Below, piece by piece: positions 13,221 to 23,954 of a stretch of DNA of 64,000 nucleotides. The DNA comes from Sipunculus nudus (taxonomy: Eukaryota > Annelida > Sipuncula > Golfingiida > Sipunculidae). Positions within the stretch are counted from its first letter, which is position 1; each line of letters begins with the position of its first letter. The DNA lies in NCBI GenBank assembly GCA_026874595.1, contig CM049306.1:100243642-100307641 (forward strand). Direction: 5' to 3'. The notes beneath the pieces were generated by a model, which was not told the DNA's origin, made no database searches, and was given only the letters and a program-made list of their open reading frames with translations. The translations under genes were made by a program, and so were the position numbers.

Positions 13221-14061
13221 TTCTTTTTTCCTTCAATTGTTACTGATTTAGCCGCGACAGCTTGAGCCCTAACTGAATTTGACAATATTTTATTTATAAG
13301 GCATGAATATAATATTAGTGAAATCACTCATGCTGGGCTAAATGCCAAAACACCATAACACACGGTATTCATGATTTGTTTAAGTTTTCCGAATAAATCC
13401 AATTACGATTAGCTGTATAAAAGAAGATTTTAAAAGAAGATTGTCATTTATTATTGAATATAAGATAAACCTTTCGTTGACAGGATCCACAAGAGTGATA
13501 TAAATTAACTTTATTCAATTTAAAATCTGTAAATATTTAATCTATTTTCCCCAAAAGAAACCAAAACACCATTATCCAATCAGCAGAATAAAATATGATG
13601 TTTCAAATAAATTTGCAAACCGATATCGCAAATGACTTTAAGAATAAAATTTCGATTTATGTGTTTATAAGAAACGTGTACTGTCTGGTTGATTTAATTG
13701 TGTCCGTCCAGATTAAGCCATGTTTCAGTCAGAATATTTGCTTTCCCGGTCGCCTTTTAAATTGGTTCCTTTAATGGTGACTGCGGCTGTAGAGACAATT
13801 ATTTGCTTGCTTTTCTGTAGACATGAATACATCAAGAATTATGGATTACGATATTAATGACCCAATGTAGTATTAGACAAATAAGTTTCATTAACCTTTT
13901 ACTGTCTTGTATAGTATATTATACATTGTATAATTTATAAAGGCACAACAGCAATCCCGCCTTTCCTTGGGAGAAAATCTCAAAATGAGGTATTCATTTT
14001 ATTGTAATTTTATTAGAAAATTTATACGCAAATATTGATATTTTAAGTGAATTAGGTGGAT
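13221..14061. other. Unassigned AT-rich sequence
   Basis: I see no convincing frame, RNA gene or repeat here. Confidence 0.6.
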
Positions 14062-14156
14062 ATGATTTCAGATGAATAACTAAGATATTCTAATTTCAGA
14101 TAAATCATTTTGATATTCTTATTTCAGATATATCATTTTGATATTCTTATTTCACT
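14062..14156. repeat. 28-bp tandem repeat, about 3 copies
   Basis: GATATTC starts at 14084, 14112 and 14140, each followed by an A/TATTTCAG stretch and ATCATTTT, giving a constant 28-bp period. A degraded partial copy precedes them from about 14062. Confidence 0.85.
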
Positions 14157-16330
14157 AAAATAATTGAAATAAACTAGAAATCTGCATTCAAAGGATATCA
14201 AGCCTCCGCCATGTGGGTTTTTTCGTGGGATGCGCCCAATCAATGTTTGTATTCCCAGGTTCAATCGTGCATAAGTTACTTTACATTTGTGAATATTTCT
14301 TGATTCCTGAATTCGGATTATGTGCCGGATCTACGCCAAATCTAATTGATTTTTCATTGGCCCATTCCCAAAACGTCAGGAATATTTCATAAGATTCCAT
14401 TCGTGACCTGCACTAATATTAATACTTCCTCCAAGTGGTCGGGTACTATATTTCCTTTTCCTTGGTTCTGTACAGATTTTTTTAATGAATTTCTTGGGGG
14501 GAGGGGGGGGGGGTTAGGATAACACCCCATGAACAAACCATTATTTTTTTGGAATCCTGGGTAAGTATGTTTAATTCAGTGATTATAAAAAATTGTGATC
14601 TGATGATTTAGATTGTTCTTAAATCGTTCGTTGTAAAGGTTATAGACAAGTGCTAATCTGTCTGCATGCTGTTGGTATGCATACGTTCGACACTGAATTG
14701 GGATGGGTGTTGCTGCTCTGCTTGCCCGTCCTCCTTCTCGTCTTGCCCTCGGTGCGGGTTGTCTGAAGCTACGCTGGATGGTGTTTCCTGGTGGCATCTG
14801 CAAAATTATAGCTTAGGTTGTCTATATAATATTAGGCTATCTGTATAATTGTTTTATACATTAAAGATAAGGGGTCTGTTACATTTAAATGGGGTTCGTA
14901 ATTTATTACTTTAAATGGAGAGATATCTGTTAGGCAGTATGGTCACATTATATCGTCACAGTTCTAACAATTTTATACATAAGCCTGCTCTAACTAAGTA
15001 TACATAACAGAATTACAACATACCATGCATGTTCTCCAGTATCTTTATTTGAAGGTCTGACTCCAGGAAGTACCCTAATCTCTTATTTAATATATTGCCT
15101 GACAATCACACATTTCAGCCTCATTTCCTATTCAGTATTGATAGAAATATAGACATAATGTTATCCTAATAGAATTTGTACTTCAGTGTCTTTTTTTAAA
15201 ACCATTTTGATATCACTGATTTGCCTTAGACCCACGCACTTTGGGTTTGGTCACGTGAATTCCTCGAATAAATTGTAAATTAGAATCAGCGCCAACAAAA
15301 GCAAAATCTCGAAAGTGATGTCTGCTACATTTCATTAAAATTAAGTGAGAAAAGAAAAACTTAGCCCAATATGGCGGCTAATGTTTTGTTCTTACATCTT
15401 CAATGTTAGCAGATCATGTAACACACATTTGCCTCTCGAAGTGACAGTGAATACATCATTTCACCAAACTGATATTTCTAGGTGAATGTTTAATTTGAAA
15501 TACATAATCTATAAGATTAATCACCGCCAGTGCCACAATTGTTAGGTTGTACATCTAAGTCAAGTGATACGTTTCCAATTAAAATTTTAGAATCAAGTTG
15601 AAAACCCCGGGAACCGGTATTCACGAACGCAGTTCTGCAATTTCAGTTACTGCAGCAAAGGTTTTTACAGGGAGTGGTTTTGGCTAAGGAAGCCATATTA
15701 GTGTTAAACCATTAGGGCTTTTCGAAAACAAAAGGTCTTATTTCAAACAATTTGGTAATTAATGCTTTTTTAAGTCCTGTAGACATCATGGTTTCCATAG
15801 CAACAACTGCTGACACTTTAAAGGAAAGTGGTTTTGATTTATGTAAAGTAATAGATTTAAACACGCCAGTGTCGCTGTAGAGCTTGTCAGGATGTAAAAT
15901 GGATAATCTAATTAATGTTAGGAGACTAATTCAGGTCACTTTTACTCAGGATTTTATATAACCCTTTGATGAAAGACAGGTTAAGTAATTTTCATTCAGA
16001 TTATATTTACGACGTTTTTACATTTCTGCTTTTGTCCCTGTCTTTCTTGAGGTCGTCAGATGTCCTTTATTTTCTCTCTCTTTAAATACTAGATACGGCC
16101 CAGAAATCTCGACGCATCATCAAAGCGGCTATTCATGAAGCACCATGCGTAAATTATCTCACAGTTTTGTGAGATAATAATTGCAAACAAAACCCATTTA
16201 GCCATTTCACTCTGATGTTAAGTGTGGAGGTAATCGCCCGAATTTCAATAAATCAATAAGTCCTCCAAGTGTATAATATGAGGTCAATGTGATAGAATTT
16301 TCCGTTTTCTGTCTGCCCGTTCTCCCGTAA
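14157..16330. other. Unassigned sequence with one G tract
   Basis: Low-information DNA. A purine tract of almost pure G lies at 14497-14513. Overlapping frames at 14576-14848 on both strands show no motif. The near-palindrome CTCACAGTTTTGTGAG lies near 16159. I support no gene here. Confidence 0.55.
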
Positions 16331-16505
16331 TCAGCGATCTGTTAACCACTTCAGCCCCAAAGTGAAAACTTGAACGACCGCGGTGAGGGTAGGCCTATGC
16401 ATGCGGGCACAAATGCGGGGCGTTTCGATATACACGTGCTTTTGTGCTGTTTTCAGAGTTTTCATCATAATTGTACCCGGCAAGTTCCGCATGCGTTCCC
16501 GTACC

Positions 16506-16723
16506 CAGGGCCGGACTTTAGGAAAAGGAGGGGTCCAGCCAACAAGGAGTAATGACAAACCTAAAATAGGTCCCCCGGTCTGAGAAAGGGGGATGGGGGT
16601 TGTCAAGCCCGCAACAATTGGTCTGAAACTTGTTAAAAAGGTTGCAGTGGCTGAAAAAAGGGAATGGGGGTGGGGTGGGGGTCTTGACATACTGGACCCC
16701 CCACCCCCCCGGCTCCGCTTCTG
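16506..16723 (+). mobile_element. GC-rich hAT-like non-autonomous repeat, copy 1
   Basis: A 218-bp GC-rich segment begins CAGGGCCGGA and ends TCCGCTTCTG, whose complement begins CAGAAGCGGA. The ends therefore form a short imperfect inverted repeat of the CAG...CGGA type common in hAT elements. A diverged copy lies in the opposite orientation at about 32073-32285. Both share GACAAACCTAA-like sequence, then AGGTCCC, then ATTGGTCTGA, then AAAAAGGTTGC, then GGCTGAAAA. No transposase is present. The flanks show no clean 8-bp target duplication, so the family assignment is inference. Long G- and C-rich frames in this stretch are compositional. Confidence 0.5.
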
Positions 16724-16849
16724 GTGCATACCGCTACATGCTCCGCCGGGACAAAAGGTACGCTAGACTGCACTCTGCACCGCACAAACGGGGACATATA
16801 TTCATATATCTTTCAGCACGTGGAAGTGGACACGTGACTTAACAATTTG

Positions 16850-17991
16850 GTTAGAATATATAATAATGTATATAATATGATAATACAATATATTTATTTG
16901 TCAGGATTAAAAAATATCAATGGCTTATACACATACTCTCCTGTAAAAAATATAACATATTTCCATACAATTACAGTACCGAAATGGTACATGTGACATA
17001 TGAACAGATGATTATAACATTGTAGGGGGTTTCAGATGAAGCACTGTGACACATGTCATCATTTAAAACGGTTGGTTTGTGAAATAAACCGTGATAGGGC
17101 TTTGCCTATCTTATCTCATATATTTCCATGGGTAATCTCTCCCAAAGAATATAAATTCTGTTAGTTTGTTTTCTAATTTCTTGTTTGAGAATGGTTATTA
17201 ACATTAATGTTTGCATCGAATTTTTCGTCGTCAAATGCAGTTTGCTGCGGGTAAACAAGTCTTGTCGACAGTGGCTGTACAATGCAACTGTATTATAAAT
17301 GGATTCTCGGTTTCCCGATTTTAAATAAGTACTGATTCAAGGGACATGTCCCGAACCGTAGTCTATTAATAATTATCCCATGATTTCTTACAGCAGGTTT
17401 ACTGGGGCATCTTAACATTGTTTTATGGAGTTAATGGTAACGGTCCAGCCATGACAGTACATACCTCTGTTCACCTTCTTTACTGGGATATCACATTTTT
17501 TTTATTTCAGAGAGAAAATAAAAAAAAAACATTTTGATAATAGTAACCTCTGTTTAAACAGTATCATGTACAAATTTTTAATATATAATTTACATTCCCT
17601 GGGGTTGGTATAAATTCAAAGCTGGGAAAATAAAGAGGAATAGGTAATTAGGAACAAGTGTAAAAGTCAAATTTGACTGACACCATCGGAGATATTACAA
17701 AGTAAACCTTTTTATCTACTGTTTAAATCTTGTCTGAATATGAAAAGAACTAAAGGATTAATACACCATCAAATAAACACAGACCGAGTGCAAACAGTTC
17801 AAAGGTAGCGTGGAGACTTACTAATTACCCGATATGGTTGACTGAGCTTTTTGAACTTGTTTCCGGTCTATTATGAATCGGCTTTGCCTGACTGCCGGCT
17901 CGCCTGCAGAGACCAGCTGGACCAAACACTGTTCAACTGTAGCGAAATAAAGCACATCGGTAAAGCCGGGGAATGAAAAACCTGCACTGGA
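16850..17991. other. Unassigned AT-rich sequence
   Basis: No supported gene or RNA. The short A tract near 17519-17529 and scattered TA-rich stretches are unremarkable. Confidence 0.55.
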
Positions 17992-18253
17992 CCAGAAGAC
18001 GCACTGATGATAATGCACTTTACTTGAATGAGATTTCGAAAAATCGATCGGTCTTCACGGATTAAACTCTTGTCTACAGCAGATACAATTTGCGAAACTC
18101 GATTATGTCGGCCGTGGGTTATTACAGAAGATTATGTTATCAATATGACGTATGGCATGCTGGCCAAATCATAGTCCCAGTCATAAATGTCAAGTTAATA
18201 CCCTATATATAAACCTCTAAAGCCAACTTGATGACCCGACCCACTGTGTGAAT

Positions 18254-18270
18254 TTGTGTATGTGTGTGTA

Positions 18271-18318
<48 letters not shown>
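18254..18318. repeat. TG then AG microsatellite
   Basis: TG-rich run followed by (AG)n from 18279. The orthologous position in copy B is 20951-21003. Confidence 0.97.
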
Positions 18319-18385
18319 GGGGAAAGTGCAAAAATTTAAACGCCCATGTCCCTTCATGTTTGTAAAACCATCTTATTATTTAAAA

Positions 18386-18497
18386 ATAATAATGATAATA
18401 ATAATAATATTAATAATAATAAAAATAATAATATTAACAATAATAATAACAAAAACAACAATAACAACAACAACGACAATAATAATAATAATAATAA
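18386..18497. repeat. AAT/AAC-type microsatellite
   Basis: Imperfect AAT repeats with interspersed AAC units. It supplied the TAA target into which the outer MITE inserted; the target copy is 18495-18497. The matching run in copy B is 21097-21141. Confidence 0.95.
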
Positions 18498-19174
18498 GGC
18501 CAAAAAAAATTAAATGTATGGTTCTCAGGCACCGCCCGCATCAATTTTAAACCCCCGCATCAAAACTTTTTATTTTGATTTTAAATAAAAATTTTCCAAT
18601 TTTGAGCTGCTGCTGCTCCGAAATTTCTTTCAAGAAGATAAAACCATACAATTTCCTTTGTTTTGTAGTGCTTTTACTTATTTAGCAAAATAAAACTGTT
18701 AGGCCAAAAAAAATTAAATGTATGGTTCTCAGGCACCGCCCGCATCAATTTTAAACCCCCGCATCAAAACTTTTTATTTTAATTTTCAATAAAAATTTTC
18801 CAATTTTGAGCTGCTGCTGCTCCGAAATTTCTTTCAAGAAGATAAAACCATACAATTTCCTTTGTTTTGTAGTGCTTTTACTAATTTAGCAAAATAAAAC
18901 TGTTATTTTCTTGCTTTACCCTTATCATTTGACATTTTTATCGAAACATACCAAAAAATTTAAAAAAAAAAGCGCCCGCCCGCATTGATTTCTGAAAAAA
19001 AGTGCCTGAGAACCATACCTTTTTTTTATTTTGGCCTTATTTTCTTGCTTTACCCTTATCATTTGACATTTTTATCGAAACATACCAAAAAATTTAAAAT
19101 AAAAAAAGCGCCCGCCCGCATTGATTTCTGAAAAAAAGTGCCTGAGAACCATACCTTTTTTTTTTATTTTGGCC
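18498..19174. mobile_element. PIF/Harbinger-like MITE, outer copy (interrupted)
   Basis: The element starts GGCCAAAAAAAATTAAATG and ends TTTTATTTTGGCC, giving terminal inverted repeats of about 32 bp that include TATGGTTCTCAGGCAC and its complement. It is flanked by TAA at 18495-18497 and 19175-19177, a 3-bp TWA-type target duplication. A TWA target with GGCC termini is known for PIF/Harbinger transposons, so that superfamily is the best fit. It has no coding capacity. A second copy of the same element interrupts it at 18702-19036. Without the insert and its duplicated TTA the outer copy is 339 bp. Confidence 0.88.
18702..19036. mobile_element. MITE nested inside a copy of itself
   Basis: A 335-bp element with the same termini and orientation as the outer one, flanked by TTA at 18699-18701 and 19037-19039. 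Removing it with one TTA restores the outer sequence AAACTG-TTA-TTTTCTTG, exactly as seen uninterrupted inside the inner copy at about 18899-18911. The inner left part (204 bp) corresponds to the outer left part base for base apart from a few changes, and the right parts differ mainly in A and T run lengths. Confidence 0.92.
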
Positions 19175-19259
19175 TAATAATAATTAATATTATGGTTATT
19201 GGTATATGTAATTATTTCAGAAAATGTCAAATATTTTGACAAATCAAATACTTTATTAC

Positions 19260-19635
19260 AGGGGTAGAGCACAGGACTCAAAGCCGGTAGATTGTTAGTT
19301 AGAATCTCAGCCGAAGCGGTGAGTTTTTTTCACGGTCGGCCCTTACCAAGGGTGAGTTAAATGGGAATTTAAGGCCGTGCCGAACGGCCGTGTTTAAACA
19401 CGAACGAGTGCGCCTTTCGGGGGTTCCTCGGTGGTATGACCCAGCAATGGGGACGATTACACACCCAGGACCCGCAGGTGCAGTAGTCACCGGGCCTGGT
19501 AAACGGCAGGATAAAAAATGAGAGGAAGCCTGTGATATACTGCTTGTCCGAAACCGTAATGGAATTCTGTATATGTACATATACGTAGTTAAGTTAGCAT
19601 TGTAAACTGGAGGCGGTCACTTCCAACAAAAAAAC
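19260..19635 (+). mobile_element. tRNA-derived SINE with 12-bp target duplication
   Basis: The insert is bounded by ATACTTTATTAC at 19248-19259 and 19636-19647, and ends in an A-rich tail just before the second copy. Its 5' end reads GGTAGAGCACAGGACTCAAA, which resembles a tRNA D-arm plus anticodon arm. AGTTAGAATCTC follows at a suitable distance and resembles a degenerate B box. The tRNA-like head seems truncated at the D loop. The body is GC-rich with hairpin potential and a long unrelated 3' part. Copy B of the surrounding duplication has a single ATACATTATTAC at 21200-21211 and no insert. Mobilisation by a LINE enzyme is inferred from the tail and target duplication; no LINE is present here. 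Confidence 0.82.
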
Positions 19636-20176
19636 ATACTTTATTACTCTTATAACGAGTGCTGTTGAAACAGGTACTGTGTTTAAACGTTTAACTGAGT
19701 CGATTTTAATTACCACACGAACGGACGGTAAATTCTCGTTACAATATGACGCGGGTATCGGCGGCCACAGAGCTTTAGCCATAACTCTATTGTGTGGAGA
19801 ATGATGAAATGTTACCGTTACCATGTACTGCCAGGGTTAAAGAATTCTCACATACTCACTGCCATTGCACTCGTTCCTGGATTCAACTCTGTTGTGAAAA
19901 GAATACGCAGTACGTCACCTTACAGTATTTTGTTTGTGAAAACAACATTCTCTTTACTTCTTATCCAAATTCAAGTTGTATTGATCATTACGATTTCACA
20001 CACACATTGCTTATATCTCAACCAATAAATCTAGTAATGCGTTTGTCTTCTGGTTTTTTTCACTGGCCTTTACGACATGGTTTCCATTTCCGTGAATGAA
20101 TATTTTGCTCTCGATAATGCATTAAATATAAAACCATTATTGCTATTTATTAAATTTGTTTTTTTTTTATTTTGTA

Positions 20177-20343
20177 AGTTTCGCCCTATTGACGTACAAC
20201 TTGGGGAGCTGAACGACCTTCTGGATGAAATACAATTACTTTTTACTCAGCACCCATCGCCAGAATATAAACAAAAGATAAGTGTATTAGGCCCATTAAC
20301 TTTACTTCGCAGAACTCTCACAAGAAATTCATTTGAAGTATGA
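20177..20343 (+). other. Open segment in copy A, broken in copy B
   Basis: After a T-rich tract ending TTTTGTAAG, copy A reads FRPIDVQLGELNDLLDEIQL and continues to a stop after NSFEV. The aligned stretch of copy B around 21749-21960 has a changed frame, a stop and inserted bases. No family is recognised. It could be a chance frame or a remnant of an exon preserved only in copy A. Confidence 0.2.
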
Positions 20344-20950
20344 GAAGACAATATATTTTTATAACATAAGGCACATTGGCCGGGGTTTGTTAATGGAATT
20401 CCAATTAAGGCTCCCTGGCTTCATGAATTCGTACTCATTGAGGTCGTGCCTCATTGACCAAGGGAGTGGTTCGGTAGGAGCCGGGTTAAGCCTTCTTTAC
20501 GCTGAACAAGTTTGCATTTAGAACGTTTTGTAAACCAAGTTACAGGAACCAGGCAGAAGGCCCACTGCATGTGTTAAAGAAAATCGAGGTCCTGGGCTAG
20601 GAGAACTTGGGGAAGGATTCAGTATCTGGTCATATGAAACGTTCTTTTCGTCCAGAAGACGCACTGATAATAATGCACTTTAGTTTAATGAGATATCGAA
20701 TAATTGATTGGTCTTCACGGATTAAGGTCCTGTCTACGGCAGATACAATTTGTGAAACTGGATTATGTCGGGCCGTGGGTTATTACAGAAGATTGTTATC
20801 AATATGACGTATGACAAGTAGGCCAAATCATATGCCTAGTCAGAAATATATCCTTACCTCAAATTAAAATCATATATAAAACCCTCCAAAGCCAATTTTG
20901 TGACCCGACCTTTCTATGTAGTTGCGTGAATGTGTTGGTATGTGTGACAT

Positions 20951-20959
20951 GTGTGTGTG

Positions 20960-21003
<44 letters not shown>
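20951..21003. repeat. TG/AG microsatellite in copy B
   Basis: TG-rich run followed by (GA)n from 20964. Paralogous to 18254-18318 but of different length. Confidence 0.95.
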
Positions 21004-21004
<1 letters not shown>

Positions 21005-21096
21005 GGGAAGAGGAAAGAGTGAGAGAAACACGGGAAAGTGCCCAAACATTTAAACCGCCATGACACACAATGTTTGTAAAACCATTTTATCATTTG

Positions 21097-21141
21097 ATAA
21101 TAATAATATTAATAATAATAATATTAATAATAATAATAATA
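21097..21141. repeat. AAT microsatellite in copy B
   Basis: Imperfect (AAT)n without a MITE. This is the paralogous empty site of the insertion at 18498-19174. Confidence 0.95.
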
Positions 21142-22278
21142 CATTTTATGGTTATAAGTATATGTTATGATTTCACAAAATGTCGATTTGGCAAACCAAA
21201 TACATTATTACTCTCAAAATTGATGCTGTTGAGACAGGTGCTGTGTTTGACCTTGGAACTGAGTCGATTCCAATTACCACATGAATATCGGTAAATCCTG
21301 GTGGCAACATGATGTGTACATGGGCGGCCACAGAGCTTAAGCCATGACTTCTGTGTGGAGATTGATGAAGTGTAACCGAAACCATGAACTGTAAGGGTTA
21401 AAAGATGTCTCACATACTCACTGCCATTGCACTCGTTCCTGGATTCAACTGTATTATGAAATTAAGTATGTAGAAATAATCTATGTCACCTTAAGTATTT
21501 CTTTATGAAATAACTATTCTAATTCCTTCTTATCCAAACTTCAAGTTTTATTTTTCATAACGATTTCACACACACATTGCTTATAACTCAACCAATAAAT
21601 CTAGTATTGTGTTTTTCTTCTCCTGTTTTCCACTAGCCTTCAGGACATGGTATCCATTTGTGTGCATTAATATTTTACTCTCGATAATGCATTCATTATA
21701 TCACAATCAACGCTTCATTTATTAAATTTGCTTTTTATTTTATGAGACTCACCCGTTTTACGTACAGCTTTGAAAACGGAAGGACCGTCGTTATAAAATA
21801 CAATTAGTTTTTACTAATCACCCCTCCCTTTTAACATTGTGAAATAAAATATCATAAAAATGACCCAGAATATAAAAAAAGATAAGTGTATTAGGCCCAT
21901 TATGCGGAAGAAAGCACAAACTTTACTTCGCAGAACTCTGAAAAGAAATTCATTTGAAGTATGAGAAGACAAAATATTTTTACAACATAAGACACATTGA
22001 CCGGGGTTTTGTTACTGGAATTCTAAAAAAAATCTCCCTGGCTTCATGAATTGTACCCATTAAGGTCGTGCCTCATTGACCAAGGGAGTGGTTCGGTAGG
22101 AGCCAGGTTAAGCCTTCTTTACGCTGAACGTTAGAACGCTGCATTTAGAACGTTTTGTAAACCACGTTGCAGGAACCAGGGAGCAGGCCTACTGTATGGG
22201 TTAAAGAAAAATCGAGGTCCTGAGCTAGGAAATCTTGGGGGAAGGAATTTAGTATCTGGTCATAAAAAACATTCTCTA

Positions 22279-23791
22279 TTTAATCTGTCCAATAAAAAAA
22301 AGAACATTGCTGTAATTTTCCATTGATTAAAAGAATATTTAACCTTAAATATCTTAAACAAAGTCTCGCTATAAATATGGTGTTGTACTTATGTAATATA
22401 TAGTACTGTTGGCAATAGCCTAGAAGATGTAAAACTACAGGTTCTATCAATATGTTTTACAAAATTTGGGATTTTAGCTTACACATTATTTTTGCCAGGA
22501 GTTTTAACGAAACAAAAGAAATTAATATATGAAGGCCGAACCCCCTTGAAAAAGAAACCCAGGGTAGGTGCATGCTCAATCCTTATATATGCAAATCCGA
22601 CATTTAAAGAGGCCACATAAGCTACCATTAAAATGGAAAAATCAAATTGACAAATGTCGATTTACTATAAAGATAATTGTTTCCATGATATACGTGATGC
22701 CCTTGTCATAAAAACGCGTACATGCATAAATAATTAGCGTCATTATCCGTCATATATGATAAAACATATATGGAGCCTATGAAGAAGCCGGGTACATTTT
22801 ATCTCAATAAAATACTGTATTAACGACGAGATGGAATTATGATGAAAACTAAAGATCACCAGGACCAAAAGCATTTATGACACGAAATGATAACATATCT
22901 CCTTCACTGTCCCCAATTTAAAAGTAAATCCTTTGAATGTGGAGTTAAGTGCTGATTATAGCTATTGTTCTGTTAACAGATTTAAAGAAGTTCCGCAAGG
23001 TCTAGCATGCCGTCATCAACGTGTGACAGTTTTGATACTTGGGTATTATATTACATTATCCGTATAATAAATATGATCTGTCGAATGAATAAAGACCTGT
23101 CTCAGGAGTATGGATAGAATGTTAATCAGGAGCAATATTATGCCTATTATTTTACACTATCAGTTCAGTTTTGCTTTATAAAGTTTCCCAGCAAAGCAGT
23201 ACCTGCCATTCAGCTGTTTAACTGCTTGTTATGGTTCTGCGTGTGAATAAACATTGTCCACGTGTCTCTTTACCATAATAAAGACGTATGACGGGAGGTC
23301 CCAGTTTGTGCATACGGGACAGATCCAAAATATGGAGTAGTCTTAACATGATCGTGCGCGTTTGTAAACACCGGTTGTATGCCGGAAAGGGAAACGGAAA
23401 ACGCAGGTGGCGTTCGTGCAATGTTTATGTTGGCGCCAATGATCGCGCCCGGACTACTTTTTTTAATACATGTGGACAGTTGTAAGCCAAAGGTTTCAGG
23501 GCAATATTTCAAACGGGGGTAGGTTTTTATATCATGGAGGGGACACTATTTTGCGTGTTAATTTAATATGGTTTGCACGTGATTAGTTCACTTTAAATGA
23601 TGACATTTTATCACGGTTTAGAAAATATGATTCAGTTCAGAATCTGTTCAGCAGCTTATCTGGTTATGATAGACAGACACTGTTCGGCGTTTTACGGATT
23701 TAACCTACTCAGCAGGGTAAATGTATAGTTCATTTTCTGTAAATTTATGACAAGCAGCCAGAAAGTTTGCGTATTTACGACGCTCCTACAT
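22279..23791. other. Unassigned sequence after the duplication
   Basis: Mostly AT-rich. A GC-richer stretch at 23270-23500 has overlapping 65- to 80-codon frames on both strands. The minus-strand one, with PVFTNAHDHVKTTPYFG, is the more protein-like but has no recognisable domain or clear splice sites. I do not call a gene. Confidence 0.5.
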
Positions 23792-23954
23792 ATACATTTG
23801 TAATATTTATGTTTTCATATATAAGAAGTGGTTAAAAAAACCCACCGGGAAGTATGAAGAATGAGATGATTAATACATTTGTAATATTTATGTTTTCATA
23901 TATAAGAACTGGTTAAAAAAAAACCGCCGGGAAGTATGAAGAATGAGATGATTA
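23792..23954. repeat. 81-bp tandem duplication
   Basis: Two adjacent copies at 23792-23872 and 23873-23954, both running from ATACATTTGTAATATTTATG to AATGAGATGATTA. They differ by only a few bases (AAGTGG against AACTGG, CCCACCGGG against CCGCCGGG). Confidence 0.95.

Larger units (their letters stand above)
17992..20651. repeat. Segmental duplication copy A, with later insertions
   Basis: Copy A begins at CCAGAAGACGCACTGAT and abuts copy B, which begins with the same words at 20652. Colinear landmarks include GATTGGTCTTCACGGATTAA-like sequence, ATTATGTCGG with CCGTGGGTTATTACAGAAG, a TG/AG microsatellite, an AAT microsatellite, TCACATACTCACTGCCATTG, GTGCCTCATTGACCAAGGG and AGTATCTGGTCAT. The copy is 2660 bp. 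Removing the nested MITE plus its TSD (680 bp) and the SINE plus its TSD (388 bp) leaves 1592 bp, close to copy B. No gene is recognised in the unit. A frame at about 20177-20343 in copy A is disrupted in copy B. Confidence 0.92.
20652..22278. repeat. Segmental duplication copy B, empty-site copy
   Basis: About 1627 bp, directly adjacent to copy A and in the same orientation. It lacks both the MITE and the SINE found in copy A, so it serves as an internal pre-insertion reference. It has its own small differences: an added stretch around 21828-21865 and an extra GCGGAAGAAAGCACAAA-like piece near 21903. Divergence from copy A is moderate, so the duplication is not recent. Confidence 0.92.

Noticed and set aside
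16331-16842. Several overlapping 60- to 132-codon frames on both strands
   Set aside because: They follow from the GC-rich transposon-like repeat; opposite-strand frames of similar length and Pro/Gly-rich translations indicate composition, not coding.
18248-18550. 100-codon frame with Arg/Glu and Ile/Thr runs
   Set aside because: Translation of AG and AAT microsatellites.
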